Shown here: positions 21,209-31,048 of the stretch, piece after piece
Layout: each line of letters begins with the position of its first letter
Position numbering within the stretch: the first letter of the stretch is position 1
Assembly (NCBI GenBank): GCA_003216835.1
Contig: QCIF01000001.1
Span: 1 to 64,000 of the forward strand
Source: Prochlorococcus sp. AG-402-K10
Lineage (GTDB): Bacteria > Cyanobacteriota > Cyanobacteriia > PCC-6307 > Cyanobiaceae
Direction of reading: 5' to 3'
DNA length: 64,000 nucleotides
Notes under the pieces: model-generated
What the model saw: only the letters and a program-made list of their open reading frames with translations
Databases searched by the model: none
Told to the model about the DNA's origin: nothing
Made by a program: the position numbers and the translations under genes

Positions 21209-22075
21209 TTAATTCTCATTTATTTTATATGGACCAAAGCATTGACTAGCTTCTCTGCCCAATAATTTAGCAAGACTTAAGATTTTTTCTATACTCCATT
21301 TTGATGATAAGCCATAAAGGATACCTGCAGCAAAGGCATCACCACAGCCATAAGAATCTATTTTTGGTTTGGTGTTTATAAGAGCCTTATATCTACCTCC
21401 TGGATATACTATCCCACCATATTCTCCCTCAGTTTTAATAATTAATTTAGGCTTTATAGAAATTTCAGACAAGGAAAAAACTTCTCCAGGATCTAGATTG
21501 CTCCCTATTAATCCATCTAAAAAAACATTTGATTTATTAATTGTATTTAATCCTACTCTTGGAGTTGTACAAAGTGATTCTGCAATTCTGGCTTTTTTAA
21601 ATGTCTCTGAATCAGAAGCTGTGATAAAGATTCCATCCATTTTTTCAAATATATTCCAATCTAACTTGTCTTTATAAGTTGGGGCTAATCTCTCTCCAAT
21701 AACAGTAATAGATCTTTCCCCATTCGAATCAATCAAACTAAACCCTTTTCTAGTTGGTTTATCTCTCCATGCAACATGTAACTTCATTCCATAATTAGAA
21801 AGAATTTTAAAACTTTGTTCTCCATAATAATCATTACCTAAAGAGGTAAAAAAGTGGACTTGATTCTCGGTTAAGTCAGAAAGAGTTTTTGCTATAACAG
21901 ATCCTCCACCGGCAGGATATTCTATTGATTTTTCTGAATGAGAAATAACACCTGGTTTTGGCAATTGATCAACCTTTAGAAAATTCATCCATTCAACATG
22001 ACCTACTACAGCAAAATTTAACTTGCCCTTCTTAAATTTATAATCTTTAATTGAACTTTTTTTTTCTAGAATCAT
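21209..22075 (-). CDS. PfkB-family sugar or nucleoside kinase
   Basis: A 288-residue ribokinase-type enzyme. The N-terminal signature is visible as PAGGGSVIAKTLSDL (substrate binding), and the ATP/catalytic motif IDSYGCGDAFAAGILYG near residue 245 carries the catalytic Asp. The middle KTEGEYGGIVYPG matches the nucleotide-binding strand. The phosphorylated substrate cannot be told from the sequence. It is the first gene of a probable three-gene leftward operon. Confidence 0.82.
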   Translation of the reverse strand: MILEKKSSIKDYKFKKGKLNFAVVGHVEWMNFLKVDQLPKPGVISHSEKSIEYPAGGGSVIAKTLSDLTENQVHFFTSLGNDYYGEQSFKILSNYGMKLHVAWRDKPTRKGFSLIDSNGERSITVIGERLAPTYKDKLDWNIFEKMDGIFITASDSETFKKARIAESLCTTPRVGLNTINKSNVFLDGLIGSNLDPGEVFSLSEISIKPKLIIKTEGEYGGIVYPGGRYKALINTKPKIDSYGCGDAFAAGILYGLSSKWSIEKILSLAKLLGREASQCFGPYKINEN

Positions 22076-22116
22076 TATATTCTAAATACTATTATTAAAT
22101 TAAATATTTTTGGCTT

Positions 22117-22488
22117 GTGAATTTATTAAGTATTCTAAAAGATAAAAAACAAATACTTTCTTATCTTTACCTTTTTCTATCAATTTTAGGAGCGATACTT
22201 CCAATGTTGGCAAATTTTGATTTTGCTATGGAATATGGAAATAGTTTTGATATTAACAACTTTATTTCACTAGCAAATGCTAATCCTGCATCCAAATCAA
22301 TTTCTAGAGACTTATTAATTGGAGCTACTGCAGTTTTTATATGGATAGTAAATGAATCTAAAAGATTGAATATTAAAAATATGTGGATTGTTTACTTTGG
22401 AACTTTTCTAATAGCTTTTGCATTCTCCGCACCTTTTTTCTTGTTTCTAAGAGAAAGAAGAATTATTGAATTAGAAAAAATAAATTAA
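22117..22488 (+). CDS. DUF2834-type membrane protein
   Basis: A 123-residue protein with a GTG start at 22117. Three hydrophobic helices are seen (about 14-35, 65-85 and 91-112). The pattern SRDLLIGATAVFIWIVNESKRLNIKNMW is typical of DUF2834, a small three-helix family of unknown role. Its end overlaps the end of the MFS gene on the other strand by four bases. Confidence 0.65.
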   Translation: MNLLSILKDKKQILSYLYLFLSILGAILPMLANFDFAMEYGNSFDINNFISLANANPASKSISRDLLIGATAVFIWIVNESKRLNIKNMWIVYFGTFLIAFAFSAPFFLFLRERRIIELEKIN

Positions 22489-23714
22489 AATAATTTTTTA
22501 AATAAAATTATAAAAATTATCAAACAAAAGCAAGAAATAGATAACCAAATTATTGAAGCATTACCATAAAAATCTAATGCTCTTCCAGAAATAAAAGGTC
22601 CAAAGAAATATCCCATGGCAAAACATTGAGATAATAAAGCAAGAGCGTATCCTTTTTTATTGGGAGGGGCAATCCTGAAAACGACATCTGTTGATGTAGG
22701 AAGAAAGGAAGAAGTACCTAAAGTAATTAGTATTAATGAGAAAAAGATTAAATAAAAAGCTGAAAATTGTAAATAGCTAGATATGAATAAAAATAATGAA
22801 GCAATAGAAAAGCTTAATAGACTAAATTTTAATCCAAATAACCTTCCTCTTTTTGATATCCATGAACCAACTGGCCATTGTAAAAACAGCAATAAAATCA
22901 ACTGAAATGAAATTATATAACTTATAAATTGTTCGCTTAATACTTTTCTATAAACCCCTCCTTTAACAAGGTCTAGAGGTAATGTAACTTGAATTAATGC
23001 AATAGAAGTAGTTAATAAAATAATAGATAGAATTATTAGAATGGAATTTTTATTCCATCTATTTTGATTCAATGTTATTAGATCTTTAGAATTTCTTTGA
23101 AAATTTACTAAAGAATTTTGGATTGAATGGTGATTTTGTAAAATCAAAAATATTATGAAGAACATACAAAAAATATCATTTACAAAAATCGCTTTGGAGT
23201 AGATAAAATTAGTTAGAAATCCTCCTAAGAAAACTCCCATAAATATTCCTAAAGCCTCTGCAGTTCTTACCAGAGAATAAGCTTTTCTTGTATCAATTGG
23301 ATTACAAAAATAAGGCACACCAAACTCAGCAGCTGGCCAATATATTCCAGCTGCTGCTCCAACAAAGGATTGTCCAAGTATGTAAAGATAAGTATCCTTA
23401 GAAAAAATCAGAAAAAATCCTGCAGCAATACTTATAATTGAAGAGGCAATTAATGGGTATTGTATTTTCCCTGTTTTATTTAAATAATTACCTGTAAATA
23501 ATCTTGTTATGGTACCTATAATTGCTGAGATACTAAAACCTAGACCAATTTCTGTTGCCGAGAGTCCAATATCATTAAAAATAAGTGATGTTAAATAAAT
23601 GACACCTCCAGCCCCAAATGAAGCAAAAAATCTTATTTTAGTTATTAACCTTAAATGGAATGGAAATTCTATCCACCAATATTTGGCAATTTGAAAACTA
23701 TTTGGATTAATCAC
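22485..23714 (-). CDS. MFS-type transporter
   Basis: A 409-residue membrane carrier with about 12 helices in two halves. The loop after the second helix (FTGNYLNKTGKIQYP) and the matching GSWISKRGRLFGLK after helix 8 are the duplicated MFS signatures. Substrate is unknown; drug or sugar-type efflux is possible. It uses a GTG start at 23714. The neighbouring hydrolase begins two bases away on the other strand, so the promoters of both genes must overlap coding DNA. Confidence 0.82.
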   Translation of the reverse strand: MINPNSFQIAKYWWIEFPFHLRLITKIRFFASFGAGGVIYLTSLIFNDIGLSATEIGLGFSISAIIGTITRLFTGNYLNKTGKIQYPLIASSIISIAAGFFLIFSKDTYLYILGQSFVGAAAGIYWPAAEFGVPYFCNPIDTRKAYSLVRTAEALGIFMGVFLGGFLTNFIYSKAIFVNDIFCMFFIIFLILQNHHSIQNSLVNFQRNSKDLITLNQNRWNKNSILIILSIILLTTSIALIQVTLPLDLVKGGVYRKVLSEQFISYIISFQLILLLFLQWPVGSWISKRGRLFGLKFSLLSFSIASLFLFISSYLQFSAFYLIFFSLILITLGTSSFLPTSTDVVFRIAPPNKKGYALALLSQCFAMGYFFGPFISGRALDFYGNASIIWLSISCFCLIIFIILFKKLF

Positions 23715-23716
23715 AA

Positions 23717-25270
23717 TTGAAATTCATTTTTATATTTGTTTTAAGTTTTTGTAGTTTTTTTATAGCTAATAGTTCTGCCAAAGCAGCCGAAAAGATAAAT
23801 ATTATCTTTGAGGAGATGAAAATCCCTATTAATATAGAGCAACTATCAAAACTAGAAAAATACGAGGAAGATTCTAAAGAAGTAATAGGTTGGTTTAAGA
23901 AAAATGGATTTTCAAGAGTTTTTGAGTTAACAAAATTTTTAAAATTCCCAATTTTCAAACAAGAAGGTTTAAACAGACAATTATTACGTAGTTGGGTAGG
24001 CAGAAAAATCCTTTCAGAATTAAGTAAAACTATAATAGTTCCTAATGATAAAGATGGCATTGAAGTTTTCAATACTATTGAAAATTTATTAGATGATAAA
24101 AAGCAAATTTCCACCTTGGATATCATACAAGCTTTACCTACAGAAGAAATATTATTAGATATTGAAAATCTAATATTGATAATTTCCTCTTGGAAAAAAG
24201 AATTAGTTATACAACAAAATCTCATTCTGAAATTAAATGAGCTAAAAATATCAAATACAGAATCTTTAAAAAGTATCAAAGACAAAGTCAACTCAAATCT
24301 TATATCAATAAAAAAGAAAATCTATTCACCTCATCGAGTGGAACCTGTAGAAATTGAATTATGGAAAAGTAATAAAGAATCACCTGATAAAGAACTAATT
24401 ATTTTTATGCCAGGGCTAGGAGGCGATATTAATAACTTCAAATGGATTGGAACAGAATTAACTCAAAGAGGATGGCCTGTTATTTTTTTACATCATAAAG
24501 GAAGTAATTCAAATACTTTTTCACAAGTTCTTGAAGGTAAAGAATTAATTCCAGGCAGTAAAGACTTTTTCTTTAACAGGATCAAGGATCTAGATGCAGT
24601 GTTAAAAGCACACAGGAATGGAAGTTTTGGGTTAGAGAATGACTCTTATATCTTAATGGGACATTCACTTGGTGCGTTAATAGCACTTTTATATGAGGGA
24701 GGAAAACCATTAGACGGACTTGAGAATAGATGTGATAATGCACTAACAGATTTTGGTGTAACAAATTTATCAAAATTTGTTCAATGTCAATTAAGTGAAA
24801 TCCCAGTTACTGAAAAAATTCATCCAAAGAAGGCAAATGCGATAATAGGATTTAATGCTTTTGGAAGCCTAATTTGGCCAAAAGAAAAAAGTTCAGGAAT
24901 CGATGTACCTATCCTTCTTATAGGGGGTACCTATGATCTAATTACACCATTGATAGGAGAACAATTTAAAGTGTTTTTATCTGCAAATAATTCAATGAAT
25001 AGGTTTCTAATTATTGAAGGTGCAAGTCATTTTTCTCCAATTAGAATAGAAAATAATTTAGAAGGAAATAATGACGTCTTCAAAATTAGGGGGCCTTTTA
25101 TTGGTGCAGATCCAAAGTCAGTTCAAGATTTATCATTAAAAACTTTAACAGCATTTATTAATAACCTTAAGAATGAAGAAAGCCTCAAAATATTTGCAAA
25201 CAAGAGAGAAATTAAGCTTGATTTTCATCTTTTAGATAGAAAGATTATAGACCAAATATCTAAAGATTAG
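23717..25270 (+). CDS. Exported alpha/beta hydrolase with DUF1400-type N-terminus
   Basis: A 517-residue protein from a TTG start, which is needed to include the signal peptide (residues 1-24, ending AKA). The first 150 residues (AEKINIIFEEMKIPINIEQL and onward) match the DUF1400 helical region that precedes lipase-like hydrolases in cyanobacteria. The hydrolase part has an oxyanion region FMPGLGG, a nucleophile elbow GHSLGA (Ser317), an acid in GTYDLITP and a His in GASHFS. It probably acts on an ester outside the cytoplasm. It resembles platelet-activating factor acetylhydrolase-type enzymes, but the substrate is unknown. Confidence 0.75.
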   Translation: MKFIFIFVLSFCSFFIANSSAKAAEKINIIFEEMKIPINIEQLSKLEKYEEDSKEVIGWFKKNGFSRVFELTKFLKFPIFKQEGLNRQLLRSWVGRKILSELSKTIIVPNDKDGIEVFNTIENLLDDKKQISTLDIIQALPTEEILLDIENLILIISSWKKELVIQQNLILKLNELKISNTESLKSIKDKVNSNLISIKKKIYSPHRVEPVEIELWKSNKESPDKELIIFMPGLGGDINNFKWIGTELTQRGWPVIFLHHKGSNSNTFSQVLEGKELIPGSKDFFFNRIKDLDAVLKAHRNGSFGLENDSYILMGHSLGALIALLYEGGKPLDGLENRCDNALTDFGVTNLSKFVQCQLSEIPVTEKIHPKKANAIIGFNAFGSLIWPKEKSSGIDVPILLIGGTYDLITPLIGEQFKVFLSANNSMNRFLIIEGASHFSPIRIENNLEGNNDVFKIRGPFIGADPKSVQDLSLKTLTAFINNLKNEESLKIFANKREIKLDFHLLDRKIIDQISKD

Positions 25271-26289
25271 TACTCTATTCTAGGATCTAGTAAAGCAATA
25301 AAAATATCCACAAGAAGATTTAGAGAAACTATCAATAATGAAGTGATAATTACTATCCCTTGAACTAAGGTGTAATCTCTTTGCGAAATTGCTTCATGTA
25401 ACCTTAACGCGATACCAGGCCATGAAAAAGTAACTTCAAACAAAAGTGCGCCTCCTGCTAATGAAGCAATTGTTAAACCAGAGATAGTAACTATTGGCAA
25501 AAGTGCATTAGGTAATGCATGATTTAGAATTATTCTTCTTCTCGAAACACCCCTAGTAATAGCAGCATTTACATAATCGCTTTTTAATGACTTATCTAAA
25601 TTTATTCTTAAAGATCTACTAAATATTCCGCTTAAAAGAAACCCTAAAGTTAAAGAAGGTAGTGCAAGATGATAAAGGCCCTCTCTCAAACCAATAAAAT
25701 CATTAGAAAGAAAACTATCTAATACTAAAAATCCAGTTATATGATGTTGATTTTGAAAAATTGGAAATCTTCCACCAATAGGAAAAATATTAAAATATAC
25801 AGAGAATATTAATTGAGCCAACATAGCCCCCCAAAAAGGGGGGATAGCATATGAAGCGATACCAATTATTCTAATAATATAATCACCTCTTTTCCCTTTA
25901 TACCTTAATCCAATAAACCCTAGTGTGAAACCTATTATGATTGCACTTAATATTGAAAAAAACCCAAGTTCAAGGGTTGCAGGCAATGACTTAAGAATAA
26001 TATTCAAAACTGGCTCTTCAGTACTTAAAGACTGCCCAAAATTTAGATGTAAAATATTATTAATATAAGTTATGTATTGATCTAAAACAGGTTCATTCAA
26101 TCCCAATCTGTTTCTAAGCATTTCCCTTGAAACTTCATCTGCCCCAGAACCAAGGATCGCATCAACTGGATCTCCAGGAGCAATTCTTAATAAAATAAAA
26201 ACTAATGTAGATATTACCCATAGCATTAATGGTATTAAAGAAAGCTTTAATAAGGAATAATTATAAATTTTACTTAGATCTTTACTCAT
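25267..26289 (-). CDS. Peptide/nickel-type ABC transporter permease (DppB-like)
   Basis: 340 residues with six helices. The N-terminal IAPGDPVDAILGSGA matches the DppB/OppB pattern (R..PGDP...), and the cytoplasmic EAA loop AAITRGVSRRRIILNHALPNALLP, which docks the ATPase, is clear. It overlaps the binding-protein gene by eight bases. No second permease or ATPase is next to it in the window, so these must be encoded elsewhere or a homodimer is used. Di/oligopeptides, nickel or other small molecules are possible substrates. Confidence 0.87.
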   Translation of the reverse strand: MSKDLSKIYNYSLLKLSLIPLMLWVISTLVFILLRIAPGDPVDAILGSGADEVSREMLRNRLGLNEPVLDQYITYINNILHLNFGQSLSTEEPVLNIILKSLPATLELGFFSILSAIIIGFTLGFIGLRYKGKRGDYIIRIIGIASYAIPPFWGAMLAQLIFSVYFNIFPIGGRFPIFQNQHHITGFLVLDSFLSNDFIGLREGLYHLALPSLTLGFLLSGIFSRSLRINLDKSLKSDYVNAAITRGVSRRRIILNHALPNALLPIVTISGLTIASLAGGALLFEVTFSWPGIALRLHEAISQRDYTLVQGIVIITSLLIVSLNLLVDIFIALLDPRIEY

Positions 26290-27853
26290 TAATTAACTTA
26301 AGATCGCTCAATGAAATAATTCCTGCTCCATTAAAAGTAGGTTTTGAAATATTATTTTGAGACCATGCTTTTTGAGAAGAAACCCAAATAGGGATATAAG
26401 GTATTGACTCAGAGGCTAATTTTTCAATTTGGAAAAGTTTATCTAACCTTTCAAAACCATTAATTTCTTCACTTTCATTAAATAAGTTTTCTACTTTAAT
26501 TGAGCCCCAAAAACTACCACTTAGAACTGATTGGCCTTTATTACATTTTTCATCATCTATTTCACTACAACTTAAAAGGGGCATTAAATAAGCATTTGGA
26601 TCTGAATAAAGACCAGTCCAATCAAGAATAACTGCTGTGTAAATTCCCGAATCTAGTTTGTCATAGACTGTTGTCGCTTCAACACCATCGAGTTGTATAT
26701 CAATGCAATTATTCAATACGTTTTTTATGTCTTCTTGCCATGTAAGAGCAATAAGTTTATCTGCGGGGACACTGGATCGATAAGTGAGGGGTATATTCAA
26801 TACATTTCCATTGCAATAACCCTCTTTTTGAAGTAATTTTTTTGCTTCTGAAGGGTTATATTTTGGCCACAAATCTTGATTATCTTTTCTAAGTATCGGA
26901 GGGACAATTGATCTTGAGGGAGATCTAAGTCCATAACTTACTTTCTTACTAATTAATTTTCTATTAAAACTTTTTGATATAGCCAACCTTACATTACTAT
27001 TATTTAATGGATAGGCATTTGTTCTAAGACTAATAAAAGTTAATTCTGTGGCTGGACTATTACCCTCTTGAATCTTTTTATTTTTACTTTGCAAACTTAA
27101 ACTATTCCTTTGAATATCATCAATCGAATTTGATAAAAGTACATCAATTTGTTTACTTTTCAAAGCCCCAAAAAGAGAAGATGAATTTGAATAGCTCACA
27201 AAAGTAATACCTTTATTATTAGGTTTCTTTCCCCAATAATTTAAATTCGGATCAATTACTTGAATTTCATTAGAAAATCTACTTAATATATATTTACCTG
27301 TGCCCACAAATTTATCATTTAAAAATTTTTCTGAATATTCTTTATAAAAAGTGGGAGAAATTGGCGTCAGATTTACAGAAGTTAGTAATCCATTTAGAGA
27401 ACTAGATGGTTTTTTGAGATTTATTATTACTTTATATTCGCTAGGCGTATCTATTGATTTAATTTTATCCGCAAGGATATAACTCCTTTTACCAATCTTT
27501 TTAAACCTATCAAAAGTAAACTTAATAGCATTTGAGTTAAAAGGAGTTCCATCGTGGAAAAGAATATCTTTTCTTAAATTTATAAATACTTGAAGTTTAT
27601 CCTCAGAAAAGATTGGCATCTCCGATGCAAGTTCAGGTATTAATTCTCCTTGCGGATTTAATTCATATAATGTATCTCCAAGTGAATTTAATAATTGAAC
27701 TGACTTAAGAGTAGTTGCATTAGCTGGATCTAAGGATTCTATTTTCCCATAACTTGCAACTATGATTTTTTGAGAGGCCTTTTTAGATCCACAAGAAAAC
27801 TGCAACAAGGAAATTATAAATATAATTATTGATAAAAGAATCTTATTTTGCAT
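26282..27853 (-). CDS. Peptide-type ABC transporter substrate-binding lipoprotein
   Basis: A 523-residue SBP_bac_5 protein. Residues 1-21 form a lipoprotein signal ending in the lipobox LQFSC, so the mature protein is lipid-anchored at Cys21. Family features are the N-terminal ESLDPANAT segment, the INLRKDILFHDGTPFNSNAI motif near 92 and NSNVRLAISKSFNRKLI near 295. It is the first gene of a two-gene unit with the permease. Ligand cannot be read from the sequence. Confidence 0.88.
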   Translation of the reverse strand: MQNKILLSIIIFIISLLQFSCGSKKASQKIIVASYGKIESLDPANATTLKSVQLLNSLGDTLYELNPQGELIPELASEMPIFSEDKLQVFINLRKDILFHDGTPFNSNAIKFTFDRFKKIGKRSYILADKIKSIDTPSEYKVIINLKKPSSSLNGLLTSVNLTPISPTFYKEYSEKFLNDKFVGTGKYILSRFSNEIQVIDPNLNYWGKKPNNKGITFVSYSNSSSLFGALKSKQIDVLLSNSIDDIQRNSLSLQSKNKKIQEGNSPATELTFISLRTNAYPLNNSNVRLAISKSFNRKLISKKVSYGLRSPSRSIVPPILRKDNQDLWPKYNPSEAKKLLQKEGYCNGNVLNIPLTYRSSVPADKLIALTWQEDIKNVLNNCIDIQLDGVEATTVYDKLDSGIYTAVILDWTGLYSDPNAYLMPLLSCSEIDDEKCNKGQSVLSGSFWGSIKVENLFNESEEINGFERLDKLFQIEKLASESIPYIPIWVSSQKAWSQNNISKPTFNGAGIISLSDLKLINE

Positions 27854-27876
27854 AATCTTTAAACTAAATTCTTAAT

Positions 27877-28128
27877 TTATTGTGAGAATTGTTCTGAGCA
27901 AAAGAGTTGTAAAGTAATTTGACTTATATCCAAAGCGAATGATTTTTTAGGCACAGAGGTAAAAGGCCACTCTCTTATCCAACAAATTTTCTTTTCTAGA
28001 TTAATTCCTATTACTTGAAATGTCTTTTTACTATTTTTAATTTTTACGCACGCTCCTTTATATAGGGTTTCAGGAAAAATTCGAGAATTATTTTTATTTT
28101 TACGTTCTATTAATTTTGAGTAATTCAT
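27877..28128 (-). CDS. Small cyanobacterial-type hypothetical protein
   Basis: 83 residues, basic first half, no membrane segment. The central YKGACVKIKNSKKTFQVIGI looks like an SH3-like small beta barrel (k.g..Vkv..s...fqViGi), followed by CWIREWPF. Location 23 bases upstream of the binding-protein gene on the same strand suggests co-transcription. No function can be assigned. Confidence 0.55.
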   Translation of the reverse strand: MNYSKLIERKNKNNSRIFPETLYKGACVKIKNSKKTFQVIGINLEKKICWIREWPFTSVPKKSFALDISQITLQLFCSEQFSQ

Positions 28129-28199
28129 TATAGCTGAAAAAATTAAACACTTACTTTCTTCGGTTTAACAAGCTATCAAGGAATTTGCAAATTATTTTT

Positions 28200-29501
28200 T
28201 TAAATACAACTTAATTGACTAGCGATAATTTTAACTTCATTAAGAGAATTAATTTCCTCCTTTGATTTCTTAAAATTCCCATTACTAACTTCATGTGTTA
28301 TAACTACTATTTCTGCTTGATCTTCGCTTGCATCAAGTTGAACAATTGATTCAATTGAAACATCATAATTACCAAAGATATCGCCAATCTTACCTATTAC
28401 CCCAGGGCTATCAATACATATAATTCGAAGATAATTTTTCTTGGTTATTTTTGAAGAATCTATTATGTGGCAATTTCTCCAGAAATCAAAAGCTAATAAT
28501 GGATCAATTGTATTATTATTTTTTATCGAAGTTGCATGAACATTTAATATATCAGAGACCACTGAAGCAGCCGTTGGTCCACTTCCAGCTCCAGGGCCAT
28601 ATAACATTATTTCTCCAAGAGGATCAGCTTCTATCAATAAGGCATTATTTACTCCTTCAACAGTTGCTAAGGGGTGAGATTTAGGTATTAAAGAAGGGCC
28701 CACCCAAATATTTAAAGGAAGTGAATCATTACTATTAATAGGATATCTTTCTGCAAGCGCTAAAAGTTTAATTTCAAATCCTAATTTATTTGCATATTCA
28801 ATGTCTTTAAGATTAATTTTACTAATACCTTCCGTAATTATTGAATCTCTATCGATTTTCCCTCCAAATGCAAGTTCACTAAGAATTAAGATTTTATCTG
28901 CAGCATCATGTCCTTCAACATCTGCGGTTGGATCAAATTCAGCGTAACCTAGTTTTTGAGCTAATTTTAAAGTTTCCATATAATCAGCTTTTTCATTTGT
29001 CATTTTTGAAAGAATAAAATTTGTTGTTCCATTTATTATCCCTACCATTTTTTTTATATGGTTACTTTTAAGAGATCTTTTTAAAGGCTCTATTATTGGA
29101 ATCCCTCCGCATACAGCTGCTTCTGATAAAACATAAACTCCTTTTTGGGATGCAGTCTCGTATATTTCACTTCCATATCTCGCAATTACTGCTTTATTAG
29201 CCGTGACGACAGATTTTCCTGCTCTTAAAGATTTCATAATGATATCTTTAGCTATATCAATCCCTCCCATTACTTCAACAATCACATCAATTGAGGGATC
29301 ATCAACTAATTCAATTGGATTATCTACTAACAAATTATTATCTATGGCGATCTCCCTTTTTTTATTGACATCTTTAACTGCTATTTTCACAATTTCTATT
29401 TCTTTTAATATTGGATGTGAGTCAAATTCTGATCTTAATATTTTATAAATGCCTGTTCCTACAGTTCCAAAACCTACAATACCAATTTTACATTTTCCCA
29501 T
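28200..29501 (-). CDS. hom: Homoserine dehydrogenase
   Basis: NAD(P)H-dependent reduction of aspartate semialdehyde to homoserine, the branch to threonine and methionine. The N-terminal Rossmann motif GFGTVGTGIYK (residues 10-20) and the ANKAVIARYG segment (nucleotide domain) come first. The catalytic region GIINGTTNFILSKM ... AEFDPTADVEGHDAADK follows, with the catalytic Lys in DAADK. A C-terminal ACT domain (about 355-430, RIICIDSPGVIGKIGDIF) suggests feedback control by threonine. The length of 433 is normal. Confidence 0.95.
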   Translation of the reverse strand: MGKCKIGIVGFGTVGTGIYKILRSEFDSHPILKEIEIVKIAVKDVNKKREIAIDNNLLVDNPIELVDDPSIDVIVEVMGGIDIAKDIIMKSLRAGKSVVTANKAVIARYGSEIYETASQKGVYVLSEAAVCGGIPIIEPLKRSLKSNHIKKMVGIINGTTNFILSKMTNEKADYMETLKLAQKLGYAEFDPTADVEGHDAADKILILSELAFGGKIDRDSIITEGISKINLKDIEYANKLGFEIKLLALAERYPINSNDSLPLNIWVGPSLIPKSHPLATVEGVNNALLIEADPLGEIMLYGPGAGSGPTAASVVSDILNVHATSIKNNNTIDPLLAFDFWRNCHIIDSSKITKKNYLRIICIDSPGVIGKIGDIFGNYDVSIESIVQLDASEDQAEIVVITHEVSNGNFKKSKEEINSLNEVKIIASQLSCI

Positions 29502-29536
29502 TTTTATTTCTTGTTTATAATAGATTTAATTTTATA

Positions 29537-29965
29537 TTATTGGACAGACAAAAATTCATTTGCCTGTGACTGCATTTTTAAGAGTATATTTAAAAATCCA
29601 TTTGATCTTGAAGGTGTTAAGCTTGCTTTTAAACCAGTTTCTTCTAAAAACTTCTTGTTTATCTTAACAACGTCTATAGGTGTCAATTCATTCAATCCAT
29701 TTATAAGAAATGCTAGCAAACCCTTTGTTATTAAAGCATCTGAATATCCTTGCCAATATAGCTTACCTCCATGGATGCTAGCTTTTACAAAAACTTCTGA
29801 AACGCATCCCTTAACTTTATTTTTAGGGACCATAATATTACTATCTGGTTCTTCCAATTTTTTACCTAACCATAAAATATATTCGTATTTTCTTTTAGGA
29901 TCTTGTGAATTTTTTAACTTATCAACTAAATTATTTAACTTAATATAGGTTTTTTGATTATCCAT
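29537..29965 (-). CDS. sufE: SufE-family sulfur acceptor
   Basis: A 142-residue protein that accepts sulfane sulfur from the cysteine desulfurase SufS and stimulates it during Fe-S cluster assembly. The catalytic Cys54 is in VKGCVSEVF, and the surrounding YEYILWLGKKL and SDALITKGLLAFL helices match the family. The rest of the suf genes are not in this window. Confidence 0.92.
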   Translation of the reverse strand: MDNQKTYIKLNNLVDKLKNSQDPKRKYEYILWLGKKLEEPDSNIMVPKNKVKGCVSEVFVKASIHGGKLYWQGYSDALITKGLLAFLINGLNELTPIDVVKINKKFLEETGLKASLTPSRSNGFLNILLKMQSQANEFLSVQ

Positions 29966-30001
29966 TCTTCAAAAATTTTATTGATAATGGTAGGCATCTT
30001 A

Positions 30002-30559
30002 TTATACTGATATTTCATTCTCAGTGATAAAACCTGATAAAGGAATATCCCAATAAGCTCTGCTTAATGACTTTATACTTACACAATTAGAAGTTAACAA
30101 ACCAATACATGGAATATTGCGCCAATTTTCATCTTCTCTTAATTTATCAAAATATCCACCACCATAACCTAATCTGACTAGTTTTTTATCAACAGAAAGA
30201 CATGGTATAAAAATCATACTAATCTCTTTATATGTCAATAGCATGGAGTTCTCAGGGCCTAGAATACCTTCAAGATCTTTAGTAAGAGGCTTATCATCCC
30301 AAGAATAAAATGATAGTTTTTTATTTTTTTCACATCTTGGCAAAGCCACAGGAAATTTATCTTTAAGACTTCTAATATCTACTTCATTTTTTAAAGGCCA
30401 ATATATCCCTATGTGATTAATATCATGATTTTTATTAACAAATGATTCTATATACTTTTTCACATTATTCACTACTTTACTCCTATCATTTAATGAGCTT
30501 TCATCTCTTTTTTTTCTAAAAATATTCCTTTCTAAATTCTTTTTTACCGAGATAATCAT
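30002..30559 (-). CDS. 5-formyltetrahydrofolate cyclo-ligase
   Basis: ATP-dependent conversion of 5-formyl-THF to 5,10-methenyl-THF. The start at 30559 (185 residues, MIISVKKNLERNIFRKKRDE) is preferred; a longer frame from 30589 would overlap ruvC by 20 bases. The signature MIFIPCLSVDKKLVRLGYGGGYFDK near residue 125 contains the ATP/Mg site (RLGYGGGYFD), and the early YWPLKNEVD motif is also typical. It follows ruvC by ten bases and is probably co-transcribed with it. Confidence 0.88.
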   Translation of the reverse strand: MIISVKKNLERNIFRKKRDESSLNDRSKVVNNVKKYIESFVNKNHDINHIGIYWPLKNEVDIRSLKDKFPVALPRCEKNKKLSFYSWDDKPLTKDLEGILGPENSMLLTYKEISMIFIPCLSVDKKLVRLGYGGGYFDKLREDENWRNIPCIGLLTSNCVSIKSLSRAYWDIPLSGFITENEISV

Positions 30560-30569
30560 AATTATTAAT

Positions 30570-31043
30570 TTAGTTAAAGCCTTCTTCATTTAATTTTGTC
30601 AGGGCTATTGCTAATGCGTCTGCAGAATCATCAGGTTTTGGAGGTTTATTGAGTTTTAAATTATACATCACTGACTCGAGAACTTCTTTCTTAGATGCTT
30701 TACCTGTTCCAGCAACAGTTAGCTTTATATGAGCTGGTGAATACTCACTAACTTTAATATTTTTTGAAGCTAATACCATCATAATTACCCCTCTAGCCTG
30801 AACGACGCTAATAGTCCTACTAGATTTATAAAAGAAGAATTTTTCCACTGCAGCAATATTAGGATTCCAATGATCTATTAATTCATTAAGATCCTTATAT
30901 ATCTCATATAGTCTAAATTCCTCTTTTTTTTCTTTACTAGTCTCAATCACACCACAGTCTAAAATGATCTTTTTTCCTTTTTGTATATCAATAATTCCAT
31001 ATCCAACTCTTCCTAATCCAGGGTCAATCCCAATTATCCTCAC
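30570..31043 (-). CDS. ruvC: Holliday junction resolvase RuvC
   Basis: Endonuclease that cuts Holliday junctions together with RuvAB. 157 residues. The acidic catalytic set is visible: Asp7 in [12 protein letters not shown], Glu67 in AVEKFFF, and Asp138/Asp142 in [18 protein letters not shown]-type helix [10 protein letters not shown] is normal. It lies five bases after chlI on the same strand. Confidence 0.95.
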   Translation of the reverse strand: MRIIGIDPGLGRVGYGIIDIQKGKKIILDCGVIETSKEKKEEFRLYEIYKDLNELIDHWNPNIAAVEKFFFYKSSRTISVVQARGVIMMVLASKNIKVSEYSPAHIKLTVAGTGKASKKEVLESVMYNLKLNKPPKPDDSADALAIALTKLNEEGFN

Positions 31044-31048
31044 GGCAA

